Shown: piece by piece, positions 46,345 through 59,800 of the stretch
Numbering within the stretch: the stretch's first letter is position 1
How the letters are laid out: the number at the start of each line of letters is the position of its first letter
Source: Hymenopellis radicata
Lineage: Eukaryota > Basidiomycota > Agaricomycetes > Agaricales > Physalacriaceae
Assembly: GCA_015501595.1 (NCBI GenBank)
Contig: JADNRX010000268.1
Coordinates: 1 to 64,000 of the forward strand
DNA length: 64,000 nt
Direction of reading: 5' to 3'
Notes under the pieces: model-generated
What the model saw: only the letters and a program-made list of their open reading frames with translations
Told to the model about the DNA's origin: nothing
The model's database searches: none
Program-made: the position numbers and the translations under genes

Positions 46345-49161
46345 ATGGCTTCCACCGCGAAACCTACCGCACAGAGACTCAAGAAGATCAGTGATCGCAA
46401 GATACACATTGTGACCAATGGTCCTGTCATTGATGGGCCTCCCGGCTCTGAGTGCAGCAAAGAGCCTGCCTCGCCGTCGCCTACGGACCATCTCGTTATT
46501 CGCCCCCAATCCATTCCCAAGTTCTCCAAGAAGTACATCACTCGGCAGCATCCGTCCGTCGAGATCATTGGCACACGACTGCGCCAGTGCAAGGACATGG
46601 AGTCGTTCGCGTCCCTCGCGCGAGTGTTCGTTGGCGTCGTGCAAGGCAATATCCTCCCATCTATTTCTAGACTCCCGTTCATCAACAAGGCCGACGATGA
46701 ATACCGCGCGCGCGAGTTCATTGTCACCGACAGGTGCCGTATGCTCCTCGAGCAAGTCAACAAGCGTCGGTCTGGCGATGTCGCCTCCGCTATCACAAAG
46801 GCCCTGGCTTTGCTGGACATGATATTCGACGCGTTGAACGAGCTCATCCACGTCGCGGAGCAGCTTTTCTTCGCAGGGAAGCCGCTGCCCAGTATTCCCG
46901 AGGTAGAGGACGACTCCGACACCTGCTCTCTCATTGGGAGCATCGCGAGCTTTCTGGAGGAACCTGACGAAGAGGTTCAGATGGCGCGCCGTTCACTCAG
47001 CGTCATCGTCGAGGATGTCCTCATCGAAAGTGCCGGGCAAGACCCAACTTGGGACGCTCGCAGTTCCTGTGCGTTCAGCATCATTGACGTTCCCGTTGAA
47101 GGGAAACGCGCCGTGCACTTTGCCGATCCCTTTTCCCCTCGGCCGCAACGCCACGCAGACCGCTTTGGGACCGGGATCTCTCAGCGGATCTACCAGCTCC
47201 AGCAAGTCGTGCAGAGGTCGAAGAGTTCCTTGACTCTTCGTTCGTTTTCAAGTCGGAACTCGACGAAGACCTTCCCCGTGGACTACGAGCTCGAGGATGA
47301 AGGCGCTGTTTCCTGGAAGGATACCAACTCCATCAGGTCGATCAAGACGCCGTACTCCCTTAGGCAGTCCTGCCTATTCTCCTTCATCGAGGGAGAACCA
47401 CGCGTCGACATGCCCATGCCCTCCTACGGCGACGTGTACACCGATCCGGAGGGCAAACTGATGCAGACGTCGTTTGACGCGTTCTTCCTCCAAGTTACCT
47501 CCAACTTGGTCCTCGAGAAGCCTTACCTCGTGCCTTTCTTCTTCCGCTGCTTCCGCTACTTCTCGACGGCTGTGGAGCTGGCGGAAAAGCTCGAGGCGAG
47601 GTTTTGCGAGAACCCTCCAGAGGCACTCACGCCCGAGCAGTTGAAGGTGTGGGTTCGCTCGAACGAAGGCACCAAGCACCGTGTGCGCAATCTCCTGCAG
47701 ACGTGGCTGGAGGTGTTTTGGGAGCCCGAGCTGGACGAAGGGGCCGTGGCCTCGTTGCTCCAGTTCTCCTTGACGCACCTCCACACGCTCAACGACGCGA
47801 ACACGGTCAGAGTCTTCACCCTGATCATCGGCGCTGGGAAGGGATTCAAGTCGCGTGCGGCCCATCTCAAGAGTATCCGCGAGACTCTCAAGAATGGGCC
47901 TACAGTCCCAGTCCCGAGGCCGTCCGGGTTCCGTTTCGACATTGATCGCTACACGAGCATTTTGTCGTTGAAGATGTTCATGTGCGAGAACGGGCGGGAG
48001 GAGCTCGCTCGTCAGCTTACGATTCGCATTGCTGGTATTTTCGGACAGCTGGACGCTACGGAGGCTGCACGGGCCTGGTTTCTGGATGTTCCTCCTCCCC
48101 CGAGCGTGAAGGAAGTGCTTACCGAGCTATTCGATTGGAACAATCGGCTTTCGCTTTTCGTGACTAGCACGATCCTCCAGGCTGGAGAGCATTCTGTGGG
48201 CACGCAGACCTCGGTGCTTTCGTTCTGGATGGACATCGCCATGGTAAGCACCTCTTCTTTGTATTGCTCGACTACAAGTACTGAGTATATTTATAGGAAC
48301 TTTTGCGACTGAACAACATAAACGGAGCAGTCGCCGTATTCCAAGGCGTCGATTGCACCACAGCACGGCGCGCCAAGAAGGCGATATTTGTTCGTGTTCA
48401 TCATTTGTATACTTTGTCTCCGCGCTCATTTTTGACAGGCTGTGGATCTCGCACACAAGACCATTCATCGCATCATCTACAAACTCTTCTTCACTTTTGG
48501 TGTGAAAAGCGATTATAACCGTGTTCTCGCTGGCCTTCGAACAAAGGCCGTCCGCATCTCCTGTTCTGGGTTAGTCCAATTGTTTTTGAAACAATTTGTC
48601 GTTGGACGTCTTGTTTTCATAGATGATTTCAAGAAGAACCTGGCTGGCGCAAAGTACTCTCATGATTCGACCTTGAGCACTCTGCCACCCAACATCATCA
48701 ACTTCATGCCGTATCATGTTGTTAATACTACCATAGACGGTGAGTTGCTCTGTTGATTCGAGTGCTATCAGAAGCTCAGTATCCTTCAGCCATAGAAGCG
48801 GCTCAACAGCTCGAATACAAGTTCTCCACCGATTCGTCCATTCAGATCTGGCTCGACAGGGTCCTCTCACCATTTTCCGCTCGTAATGCTGCGCAGGTCT
48901 TGGATGAACAGAGGTACTTGCGATTTCTAATAGACTGGTGCTTTAAGCTAATATGTCTTTTCTAGCGACAAGCTCCACCCTCGCGTTCCAGAGTACCAAG
49001 GCATCGACGCTTGGACGCACACACTTTCCAACAAGAAGCCCGAGCCTATTGCTAGGCTCCGTATCAATTTCGACAAGATCTTTGCGATCTATCAACATGA
49101 CGAAGATCCGCAGGGCTCGAAAGAGCGACGCGCCACAATCGCGATGCTTCAAGCGCGTTAA
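46345..49161 (+). CDS. Cdc25-type Ras guanine nucleotide exchange factor
   Basis: A long first exon (to about 48243) encodes 630 residues. After a variable N-terminus, the RasGEF N-domain (REM) runs through LMQTSFDAFFLQVTSNLVLE, FFFRCFRYFSTAVELAEKLE and LLQTWLEVFWEPELDE. The catalytic Cdc25 homology domain is split over several small exons: ELLRLNNINGAVAVFQGVD, then IIYKLFFTFGVKSDYNRVLA, then LPPNIINFMPYHVVNTTID, and it ends EYKFSTDSSIQIWLDRVL. The order REM-Cdc25 matches Ras exchange factors. Some catalytic-domain motifs look diverged or short (the usual PSVPFLG block is not evident). Activity on Ras is therefore likely but not certain. A tail rich in basic residues ends at TAA 49159-49161. 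Confidence 0.78.
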
Positions 49162-49510
49162 GCGCTAGACCATATTATTTCTTTATTGCTTCATTTATCA
49201 CTGTTCTTCATTTTCCTTCTCACTGCCACTCGTTGCCCTCATTTTCACCTAACTGTCACGCTCATTATCTGTATCCTCTCAACCCACACATTCCTTTCTC
49301 CTCATGTTTCTGTTTTCTGTAGCGATAGCCACGTCCACTCATTATCATATACCCCGCATTATCTTGTAGCGTTATACAACTTACACACTCCTTACCCTAC
49401 CGTCGTTTTGCATTGAATAGACTTGATCTCTCCCACCTTGAACATGGTGTACATAGCAGCGCATGGCATAATCATGTAAGAACATCATAGACAACGACGA
49501 GAGTATACAT
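49162..49510. other. Convergent 3' flanks of RasGEF and RPL17 genes
   Basis: Pyrimidine-rich, no gene seen. Confidence 0.5.
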
Positions 49511-50342
49511 TTATGCCCGGGCAGCCTCAATGCGTTTCCTAGCGACCTGCCGACGATTCAGACCAGTCAAAGTTGAGGACTTTTCTGCAGTCTTCTCAAC
49601 CTCCTCGTCGGGCGCGGTCAAGATGATCTCGACGTGGCAAGGGTGTCCCTGGTAGGGATTGATACGACCGTGAGCACGGTATGTACGACGACGGGTTTTC
49701 TGTGGGATGGATGTGAAAAGGGTGATATTTGGGAAAATGTAAAGTCGACATACGGGTGCCTGGTTCACGACGATGTTTTTGATCGTGAGGTCCTCGACAT
49801 CGATGCTCTTCGCGTCCGCGTTTGATTCGGCATTCTTCAGGAGACGGAGGATGAATTTAACAGACTTCTCGGGCCACCGACCTGTGTTATCGTTGGTCAG
49901 TTATTACGGCGCTGATTATTGACGCACCCTGGGTGGCCTTGAACTGCTTCGCCTGGCTCGCGCGTCCGACACCGCCAGCGAAACGGCGGAAGGGGACGAT
50001 CTGCTTGTGCTCGCTGACGTCCGCGAGATATGTGTACGCCTTGGTCAGTTTGAGGCCTGTCCGCATAAGAACCATCAGCACCAACTACCCAACTATTTCT
50101 GCAACGCACCACTCAGAGCAGCCGCAACTTCCCGCATGTTTTTGAAGTGCGTCCGCAGGTACTCGCCCCGAGCGCGGGCAGCTGAGGGTCATGCAATCAG
50201 TATCTGGACTCTATCATCCATAGCAGATTTTGACCGACTCTTTTCGGGGTTGGTGGCGGTAGCGGCAGCGGCGTAGCGAACTGGGATTAAGGACGATTCA
50301 TTTTAGGTGGAATGGCGGCGATTTGAGGCATAACTCACCCAT
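49511..50342 (-). CDS. RPL17: Ribosomal protein uL22 (60S L17)
   Basis: The gene starts with ATG-G at 50342 followed immediately by an intron, so residue 1 is alone on exon 1, a common layout in fungal ribosomal protein genes. Spliced exons read [108 protein letters not shown] and [20 protein letters not shown]. It ends in a charged tail (RKRIEAARA) at TAA 49511-49513. uL22 lines the nascent-chain exit tunnel of the large subunit. The beta-hairpin segment [13 protein letters not shown] is intact. Four short introns fit in phase and there are no anomalies. Confidence 0.97.
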
Positions 50343-51360
50343 CTTGATGTCTTGAAGTTGTCGAGCACGGCGGTGAGAATAACTTTTCGTGCCGCTTGCG
50401 GGCCTTGAACTTTAGTTGTATAGTTGCGGAAAATGCCGAAAGTTTCTTAGTCAGCCTGCTGACACTCTCTGCGTACGACAGTCGACTATCTTAACCTCTT
50501 GTTCAACTGAATAATAATTGCTTCTGTACATTTGTATCCATGGCGTGACTTGCGTATGAAGCAGATCTCATGTTCTTGTTGAGGTGCTTAGCGTTTGACG
50601 TCTGTGGTGACCCGGTGAAGAGGAAGCACCTACTGGTTATCTATTTGCGTGTAACAGAAGAGGGAGCGACTCGCGGTGGCCGGGACGGCCATCTGCCTGA
50701 AAACTAAAAAGGGCGTCGATGCTTGGTCGATTCAAGTAAGACCTTGACTATGCTTAGCCTTATTATATTTGAGTTGTGGCCTGTACTAGTGTAATGTATC
50801 TCAGGGCACACTACCTCACCTACCGGAGTTGACAGACTCAACTTGTGAGGTTGTGGCGCAGGTCGATCACTGGAGGATGACTTAAGAACGTTCCTGAACG
50901 TTCAAGTTAAAACATTGACAATTTGTGGTGTCCCCGCCGTCTTTATTTTATTGGGTACGAGCTGGAAAACGATGCTCTAGACATTTACAACACTTCCAAA
51001 AACCTTGTCGAGCGCAACCAAGTCCCGTCATCGTCGGAGACAAGCAGACCATCCGCTACTTTGTCGCAGGCGCAAGATGGGGGTATATCGGCAGTGATTG
51101 TTGTCCAACCAGTCATGCGAGGAACACGAGCTAGTACATCGTTGAGGCGAGCAAGTGGCGGCACGAGTTTAATCCCAGCACCTGAATTGCTCGTTCGACC
51201 TTGAGTTATGCCTTTCCTGTTCTGGGGTTTGGCCACAGCGATAAACGAAACTGTAATTGATACAACACACAACAGATTGAGTCTACATACTTGATACCTA
51301 CCTACTGATACAAAATACGATAATACTTACTTACACTGATACAACATTTCAACGCGTGGC
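50343..51360. other. Intergenic region upstream of RPL17
   Basis: About 1 kb with overlapping ORFs of up to 95 codons on both strands near 50920-51270, none with recognisable features. Not called. Confidence 0.45.
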
Positions 51361-53008
51361 CTAAAGAGTGATACCGAAAAAGTCTACGGCCTCCATCTTC
51401 ATGTCGGCCTGCCCGGAAGGCATATTCCAGAAGTTCTGGGCGGGGATACTCTCCAGCGACGAAGGACCGGCGGTCATCTGAGGGGGAATAGTGACACCCA
51501 CATTACCAGGCATAGCGCTGGGAGGTCTAGTAAAAGTGGACTGATGCGGGTGCGAAGCTGTCGAAGGCGCTTGGGGAGCTGCAGCGGCGCCCACATGGCT
51601 GGGAGCTGTAAACGTGAACTGAGTCGCAGAGGGCACGGGAATGCGCGATGGCTGTGTAACAGGTCTGGGAGCTGTAGCGGCACCCACATTAGTAGCGGGA
51701 GCTCTGGACTGAGAGGGCATAGAACGCGCTTTCTGCGGCGGTTTAACAGCCTTGGGAGGGGGTGCGGCGGCAGCAGCGCTTCTCACAGTGCTGGGCGTAG
51801 ATATGGGGAAAAAGCCAAGAAACTTAGACGCGGCAGGTGCAGTGGGCATGGGAGGGGCTATCCGTCCCTGAGGCATGGGAGGAGCGGGAGTAACGGTGAC
51901 GCCCACATTGTTAGGAGCTCCGAACGGAAACTGAGGCGCAGTGGGCATGGGAGGACCTGTAAGTCGCGCAGGCTGCTGGGGAGCTGCAGCGGGAGCAGGG
52001 ACACCTGCGTTGTGGTGCGCATTGACGGGAACTGTCGATGAAAACTGAGAGGGGCCGACGTGTCTTGATAGAGTCGCAGCCTCCCGCTCCTTCTTCTTCT
52101 GCGCCGTCCACTGTCTCAGCATATTCTGAAGTCTCCTCAACACTCCTTCTCCCACTTTGACAAAGCCATCAGGCAACACCGGTGGAACACCGGTACGCGT
52201 GCTGAACATGACGAAGTCACTGAAATCACCGTATAGGTGCGCTTTGCGAGCACATACTCGGCGGGGAGAACGGGAGGTTCACCGAGGGAAAGGATGAACG
52301 GGCCGAGCTGGTCGCCTTCTAGGGTGAGGTGGTCGTCGTGTGTTTGCTTGAATACACGTGAGTATGGTTTACAACGACGAAGTAATAAAAATAACGAACC
52401 TTGGGCTTGACATTACGCGTCGAAGCTTCCTCCGTCGCCTTTCGCTTTGGCGGAGGAGGCGGCCGGTTGTCCACGACGATGGGTTCCTGGAACACGACAC
52501 TGTTGTAGGGAGCGGGAGTAGCGCGCGCGGCAGTTGTAGTCTGCACGGGTGCATTCGCTACAGCAGCCGATTGTGAATTCACAATCTGGGGAGCTTGAGG
52601 CTTCTGAGCTGTCGGTTTCGGAATGTGGGACTGAGGCGGTACTGGTGCTACATTCTGCGCCTGAGGAACCCTTTGTGGTTGCGGTCGAGTAGCGCGGGGC
52701 TGAGGCCGCACGGCATTTGTAGTCTGCGCTGGTGGGTTCGCCACCCCAACGGGATGTCCATTCAGAGCCTGAGGAGTCTGGAGCTTTTGAACCCTCGCAG
52801 GTGGCTGGGTCGTAGCAGGCGCGGGCGCTGCTGATGAGTTTACAACGGAAATCGGAGGAGCCTGGGGTGCCTGAGGCAATTGCGCGCTTTGCGGTAGGGG
52901 AGGCTGAAGTTCGGGAAGCTCTGTGAAAGCTGTAGGTGGAGGGGAATAATAGTCGATGTCCGGCTCGGGATAGTTGGTATCGTTGACGTGGGTATCATCG
53001 GAGGGCAT
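51361..53008 (-). CDS. Pro/Gln/Ala-rich low-complexity protein, function unknown
   Basis: The first exon (53008 to about 52400) encodes an N-terminus rich in PQAP and PPAQTT runs. It ends at a PPPPPKRKATEE patch that could be a nuclear signal, then RNVKPK at a splice site. A middle exon (about 52330-52210) reads LGPFILSLGEPPVLPAEYVL. The last exon (to 51361) has FVKVGEGVLRRLQNMLRQWT with a basic helix, then loosely repeated NVGVT/NVGAA plus PxxPTAPQF modules, ending AVDFFGITL. The composition suggests a disordered scaffold or transcriptional co-regulator. The absence of stops over two long frames and the short GT-AG introns support a gene. No domain was recognised. Confidence 0.6.
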
Positions 53009-55377
53009 GGGGATATTGGTAGCATCGGAGGGTATACGGAACTGGCAATATGGGGCTATAGAAGAATTGGAAACATGGGATTTGGTATCATTCCGGGCAA
53101 TCTCAGAGTTGGTATCATCGTGGGGGTTAAGATTCTAACAGTGGCGATAAGACGAGAAGGTATTGAAAAATGGTAATAGCGAACACACCTCTTTGTTCTC
53201 AGGCGGAATTATGGATTTTGCTCAAGGTATGCGGCAGCGTCTTCTTGACGAGTTCGGTAGCCTAAACGAAGCCATTGTTAGTCATTGTCGGGAGTTCCGT
53301 GAGGCAATTGCAGGCGTACAGCTGCGTCCCGCTGGGGTCGACCACCGATTATGACAGGATAAAGGACGCCTGCGACAGGGAGTGTGTTCAGCAAGGCGAA
53401 CAGCCTCGCATGCTCTTTGTTGGACGCGGCGAGAGCGTCAAAGTCGTCGGGCATTGTCGAATTAATAGTGTGTGACGTCTATAAATCGTGTGAGACGAAG
53501 CTCCATCGCCCACTAGTCGTCATAAACTCACCGAGAATAAAAACAAGAAAAATGAGAGAAGACAAGCGAAGATGGTGGTAGTAGTTGCAGGAGAAGCGAT
53601 CGGATTGGGAAGAGTTAGATAGAGGCGAGTGACGCGTGGGAATAGGCCACAGCAATCGTCTTTGTTCGACTAAACGGGCAATTTTGGCCACATACCTTTG
53701 AGATTGTGGACGAGCCCCGGTGGACTAATGCCTCGCAGATATATTCGTCATAATAATTATTTCACACTCAAGCGAGCTGTCTCTGCTTTAAGTTCGTGCG
53801 GTACTTGATGTCAAGTGCGCCACACTCGCTCTTGATTGTCTATCACGTGACCGTGATTAGAGAAAGTCTTAATTTCAAAGAGCGACGACGTACCAGGAGG
53901 CGACGTGGAAAGAGATATATCGATTTCGTACTCGAGGAAAAGAATTCTCAATCACTGAAGAGGGACGAGATGACACGCCAGGGCAAAACCTGTCCAGGTG
54001 CGGAAATTCAAGACACAGAAAGCAAGGACATAGAAGACGCAGAGTCTCAGACAGCAATTGCTTCTGTTGACCAGCGTTCATTTGCTCTTCGCCAACCAGT
54101 TTAGGTTACCAGATTGTTTAGCAGCTAGCTAGATGATACGATGGGAGCGTTAGCCGCTTTAAAACGTAACACACCGCTAGGACATGCAACATTCGTTCAA
54201 GAAAAAAAGGAAGTCACTGATTCGGAAGCGAACCAGAATGTCCCCACGGAGCGAAACAACCTGGAAGATGTCGACTCTACCCAGATCTGTACTTCCAAGT
54301 TTCAAGCAGTCAGGATAGAGGCAGACCTGCGACGTTCGTTCAAGCCGGAAGGAAAGAGGATGCTACATGACGGCGTCTAGGTGGCTGGATCGATAGTGCT
54401 ACTATCGCGTATACGACTCATAGTGCCCAATGGGCACTGGCTGCAGAAAGCGAATAACCTGTACGCAAGCTACATTTTATCAACGCGAACGACTCTAGGT
54501 TATAAACGACGCACCCGACTGTCAAGCGAATGCCATGATATGTTTTACATGTAGAGATTATGGTTCTCTAGGAATAGCGTGCGGGTACACTCTGTCTGTG
54601 TAGATCCTAACGCGTCGTTAAACAACACAACGAACAGCAGCACACCCAATAACTGTCCTCGATCGTCCCACATCGCTGTTTGGCAGACCATTCCACTTGT
54701 ACTACTGTTTGCAGACGCGAAGGCGGGGTTGCATTTCTTGGATCGTGTATTTTGAGCGATGATGTTGCATTCCGTCCGTACGTCTGACTCTTCGTCAGCG
54801 CATTTCCTCGACAGATAACACTAAAAACGCACTCTTGAACGCTCCTTCAAGTGAACGTATTTAGACCTCCAGGAGAGTCCTTCAGGTTCAACGTGTCGTC
54901 AGTATGCGCCTAGCAGACGGTCAACGCGAATGAAATTGTAAAAGAGGCAGGCGCACCATCAATAGCCGCATAGACCTGTACGGCGCCTCTTGAGCGCGTA
55001 TCCTTTACCGCTGTCGTCTCTGTAGACAGTGTCTGTCTGTTTTGTAGGCCCGTCCGTTTTCCGTCCACAGGTGCGGTTGATTGGGATATGAGGCGCCTGT
55101 AGCCACTGGCCGATTAAGAGGACAGCGATTCATGCAGTGTTCGTGGGTCATCCCGTTAAGCCGGCGTGTTGGCGGATTGGTGATGGAAGGAACTTAGCAA
55201 CTTTGAAGTAGCTCGCCGGCGGCGGCAGTTCCCTCTTTCCTTCCGCCTTTAACAAGCGTTGCAGGTCTGCCTGAGATGGCTCCGATCTCTTCATAATACA
55301 CCAGCTAGTATCAAAAGATTTCATGACTTGTTATTGTACAATTTCAGCTTCGAGAGACTTTTGCGACTATTTACACT
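53009..55377. other. Gene-poor interval of 2.4 kb with small ORFs
   Basis: A possible two-exon gene at 53212-53466 (MDFAQGMRQRLLDEFGSLNE, then a GTACAG...GACAG intron) is too short to call. Two charged ORFs at 53856-54104 and 54141-54380 are adjacent on plus and could be one small gene, but no start context or domain supports it. Bases 54390-55377 hold nothing I can identify. Confidence 0.35.
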
Positions 55378-56588
55378 TTACTTCGCCTTCATCTTCATCT
55401 TCTTTTCAAACATTCGCCCCATTTGACCCATTTCGAAAGACTGCTTTACAGGTCCGTGTACCTCGCGGTACCGCTGTGTCTTGGGATCCATGGCCGGGCT
55501 TGTCCCGCATTTCGCTTCATAGGTATCATGTATCTCCTCCACCAGAGACCAAATCCACTTGCGTGTGCGCATGCCATTGGTGCGGTGGATATGGGATAGG
55601 TAAAGGTACCAGTCGGCATTGTGTGGCGTGGAATCGCGATTAGGCAGCTTAGCAATCGAGTCGTCCTTCATCTCGCTCAACTCTGCGGGAACGGGAACCG
55701 ACCATGGGAGCTGTAACACGAAGCGGCGCGCGTGACTTTGGAAAGTCGTGAGCGCGTGAAGGCGCAGATAGCGGCAAGTCGACATCAGCATGACATACGC
55801 CTGGATCGAAAGATGCGGGATAAGAGTTTCGAATATGTCTAATGGCAACGATGTGAGCGCGTCTGTGTTATCGAATTCGATCGTGTCAAGTGGCGATATT
55901 CTGGTAGGTGCAACTTCGGTATGAAAGCGGGGAAAACTGAAAGACGCGTCAAATAACGAGTATCACTTGGAATCACAGACTTACACGTTAGGCTTGCTAA
56001 TGAGATACGCGTACGGGCTTTCAGAAAGAGCCTTCCAGTTGAAAACATTGCCACCTGCGGCACGCTTGACAGTCCAGAATGGATTGAGATCAATCTTGTC
56101 CCCGACAGATTCGTAACGGACGGCTTGCAGCCGTCCCGCGTGTTCACCACCCATAGGACGTTCTAAAACTCCAACCACTTCAGCAAGTCTAACAGCCTTC
56201 TCCATCGTGTCGGGATCGGCCTGCATGCGGTGGAGAAGCAGGTTCGCACACACGGTGTGCATCATGAAAGCGGTTGTTGGAGTGTTGCCGATGGTGTCGC
56301 TTTCCCATATAACACAGAGCACCATGGGACCGTTGGCGCCACTGAACATGTTGCCACTAACATAGTCGAATTTACCCTTCAAAGTATGGATATCTGGGGG
56401 TCTATTGTGCGTGTGAGTACGCCATCAAACGCGAACAAGATAATCGAAATGTACCCAATACCAGTGGCAGCGATGAAGTAGGAATAGAGGCCGGATGGCA
56501 TCAGTCCTTGTGGAGGGTAGTGTTCGCGGAGGGGCGAGGTCGCGCGGGGACCTGGCACAAAGGCCATACGACAGACAGTACAAGACAT
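55378..56588 (-). CDS. F-box protein with an N-terminal Agaricomycete-specific region
   Basis: Three exons (56588 to ~56421, 56376 to ~55985, ~55935 to 55378) join in frame. The N-terminal half (LREHYPPQGLMPSGLYSYFI, KFDYVSGNMFSGANGPMVLC, MEKAVRLAEVVGVLERPMGG) has no familiar domain. The F-box lies near LTSLPLDIFETLIPHLSIQA, continuing YVMLMSTCRYLRLHALTTFQ. It should bind Skp1 and make this a substrate receptor of an SCF ubiquitin ligase. The C-terminus has HRTNGMRTRKWIWSLVEEI, the block also found in decayed form at 3.4 and 10.3 kb. The phase-2 junction at SKPNV|FPRFH fixes the second intron. Substrate unknown. Confidence 0.72.
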
Positions 56589-56898
56589 GGCGGGGAATAA
56601 CGAAGAAGGAATGCTGCACAAAGGACTTTATATAGGAAGATGCTTGGTGCTTTATGTAAGACTTCCTTTTGGTGGATCCCTGCGCGTTATTGTTCTCTTT
56701 TGGTCCAAATGCATGGCTTATGTATTGTTGAGAAGACCATCAAGTGGTGCCACAAATGATAGGCAGTCTAGCAAAATTAGAGAGAGTGATTGTCCGGATG
56801 ATAGTAGCCGTTACATAACCGCTTTGACCAAATTCGACTTGACGTCGACCATGACAGACCCTTGTTGCTGCTGAACGCGACAACGACCGCCTGGCACG
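56589..56898. promoter_or_regulatory. Divergent promoter region of the F-box and Rictor genes
   Basis: 310 bases lie between the two start codons. A TTTATATAGG at about 56627-56636 is a TATA candidate for the F-box gene (leftward). No clear TATA is seen for the rightward gene. Confidence 0.4.
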
Positions 56899-59800
56899 AT
56901 GCCCGCCAATCTCACTGTACCGGCGCTTGCAGGATCGGTGATATCGTCTTCGATAACGCTTGTCGGTAGTGGGAACGCTGTCGACAATGACGACGCGACT
57001 TCCTTTGCCGTTTTGGAGGGGCAGGACCCGGCGCAACAGGTGCGACCTCACAGTAGGCTACCTATGACAAGAATTCACCCCAAGAACAGCTTGCTGAGCT
57101 CGACAGCAGGCTGACGAAACAGAGTCGTATCAAGGAGGGCGCTGAGAACATGTTAAATATGCCTCTGACGGTACGAAGTCGAGCTAGGTGTCTTATTATC
57201 CGTCTCAACGTTGACTTAGGATGCCCTCCGTCTCCAAGTCGAATCCGAGCTAGACATGGCCCGGAGCAGAATCGAGGCCATAAATAACAAGCGGACCGAT
57301 ATACGTATGCGCCTTGTCGTGCTTCCGTACCCAACTCTCCTGACGAATACCCAGAGGCATCCATTGAGAAGGGAAAGCAAGTCAACGGTGCAGCCGCGGC
57401 GCGAAAGAAGTTCCAAAATGGTCATGCACCCTCTGCAAGCAGTATGGATGAACGAGGTATGCTTTCGTTGTCGCCAAATGTTTCTAATCCTGATCGCAAT
57501 CTGTAGGGGAGGACTTTCGCACTGCTCTTCAGAATGCCAACAACTATATCGCCAACCTAGTGACAGTTGGCCGCCCTACGTCGCCTCCAGCTATTAATGC
57601 CGGCGCATCGTCATCTTCCATTCCCATGACTTCTGGGGCTCCCGAGATCGACCGCCCGTGGATTGATACCATGACAAGACTGGCCAACACGCTACAAAGA
57701 AGCTTTCGCGTCCGTTATGAACTCAGTATAACAGATATTGTCCAGGCGTAAGTCTTGTTTCCACGAGTCAGTTCATAACCTTAACTCGTTTAGTGTTATC
57801 CCAGCTCTTGCAGATCGGCGCTCGACACAGTGTCATTCAGCGGCATATCGTGTCATTAGACTAGCTTTAGTCGATCACGACTCTGTCAAGCGGCTTGGCG
57901 AGCAACCACTCGATTGGTACATTGTCAGGTAGGCGTTGGATTACATCATGTTTTTCTGACTTGCTCAATTTATATAGATCTCTAACTCGGGATAGCAAGT
58001 ACACTGGCGAGAAGGAGCAGGTTATCAAACTCATCCGTACCATTGTCGACGTTGGGACCATACGAAACGACGCGCTACCAGGAGGCTGTTCCTCGGGGCT
58101 CGTTCCGCTCTCGGAACCCGTTATGCGAGCCTTCATCGCTGTAGCAGAACAAGTGGATTCTCCATTCCGTCCTATCTGCATCCTGACTCTGACGGAGATT
58201 TGTATGGCCTCACGTACTTGCGTTCACTCAGCCTCTAACGACCTTGCATTTAGTGTTGATTGACATTGATCTTGTCTGGCGTACAGGCGGGTTCAGATTT
58301 TTGTTGCATGCATTGGGCGAAGGCCCAGTTGAGCTAGCACCTATCATATCATCCGCATTTCTGCATATCATTGATTCACCAAGGACGCGGTCTTACTTTA
58401 CCGTTGGCACTGATTTGGAGGTGATTCATGTCTAACCATATCAAGTATGCGTGTTACTCACTGGTACACAGATTGCGCTCTCTCCCATTACTGACGCCTA
58501 TGGTAAAGGGCCTGATCATGCGGAACGCATGAAGAGCAGTACGAAGATAATACAGGGAATGCTGCGAAGTTGGAGTGGTTTGTTTCCCATCTACCATATG
58601 TCTTTGAGCGACATGTTCATGATACACGCAGGGCTGATGTACTTCTGTATGGCTGATATGCGAGCGCTTCGGTCTATCATTGATACCCTTCGTATACCTT
58701 CCCTTGAGTCACGGGTATGCCTTATTTTTTTCGATTCCTCTATTTCCCTTCCAGAGACTCATCACAATGCCAGGAAATCATTCTGAATATGTTCTTCGAT
58801 CTTCTCAAGATCAAGACGCCAGAGTGGTATCAAACATTCATAGACGGACGGCGGCTAACAAGTGAGCCTCCATACTTCAATTGATTCCATATCTCGATCT
58901 TCTTTCGCAGTGTACAAAAAGTCTCGTCATAGTCACGACGGCCGTTCCGCAGAAAGCAAGAAAGAAGCTGAACAAAGTGAGCGTCTTTCGCAGACGTTGC
59001 GGTTGACAGATCAATATATCGCGCTTCTCGTACTGGTATTCACCAATGCCGGACTTTTGGATGTTCGTCGAATAACTTCCTCACCTCTATCTCCTTCTGA
59101 TCAGAGTGTAGGCTTTGACGACGATAGTCTCAGAAACAACTACGGGGACCAACCTCTCTCGGAAAGCAACTCTTCTGATGGCTGAAGTTCTACAACTTGC
59201 CAATCGGGTGCTGCCGTTGTGGGTTGCAGCTCGTATTCAAGCGGTTCCTCAGATTTTTCGGCATGGCTTCGGATTATTCAGATGGCGAGCATCGAATCAT
59301 CGGGACGTCTGCGATGTCGGCCATCGATAGCCTCAATAGAAACCGTGCTAGGTTACAACCTAGTCTTCTCAGGCATACTCGAGTAAGGTAAGAATAACTT
59401 TGCCCTCGTTTGTTCCTCAGTTGAATCTTCATAACAGGGCGAATTCTGTTGAGGATCCCGTTCGCCGGGGTCAGCGACAGGTCGAACAAGTAAAGCTGAA
59501 GATGAGCATGCAAATGGAGGACAAGACATTCCAAGCAGCTCTTCTGGAAACTCAGGTGAGCCTCTTTTCCCTCAACACTCGATTTACTCATTGTTTGACT
59601 TCGTCCAGGTCATTTTCGCGTACAAAGACCACACGAAATGGAACTTTGATTTGCTACTTGAGCTCATCGAGGGGCCTTTACTCAATCCGAAGAGAATGGA
59701 GGAAGCGATGAGAGCGTCCAAGTTCATGCGACGCCTCATGAACTTTTTCCACCCGTTCAGCCATCGCTTTTCGGACATGTCAAAGATTAAGGTGATCATG

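Noticed and set aside
47374..47865. 163-codon minus ORF inside the RasGEF
   Set aside because: Antisense shadow of a GC-rich coding exon; the plus strand carries the REM domain.
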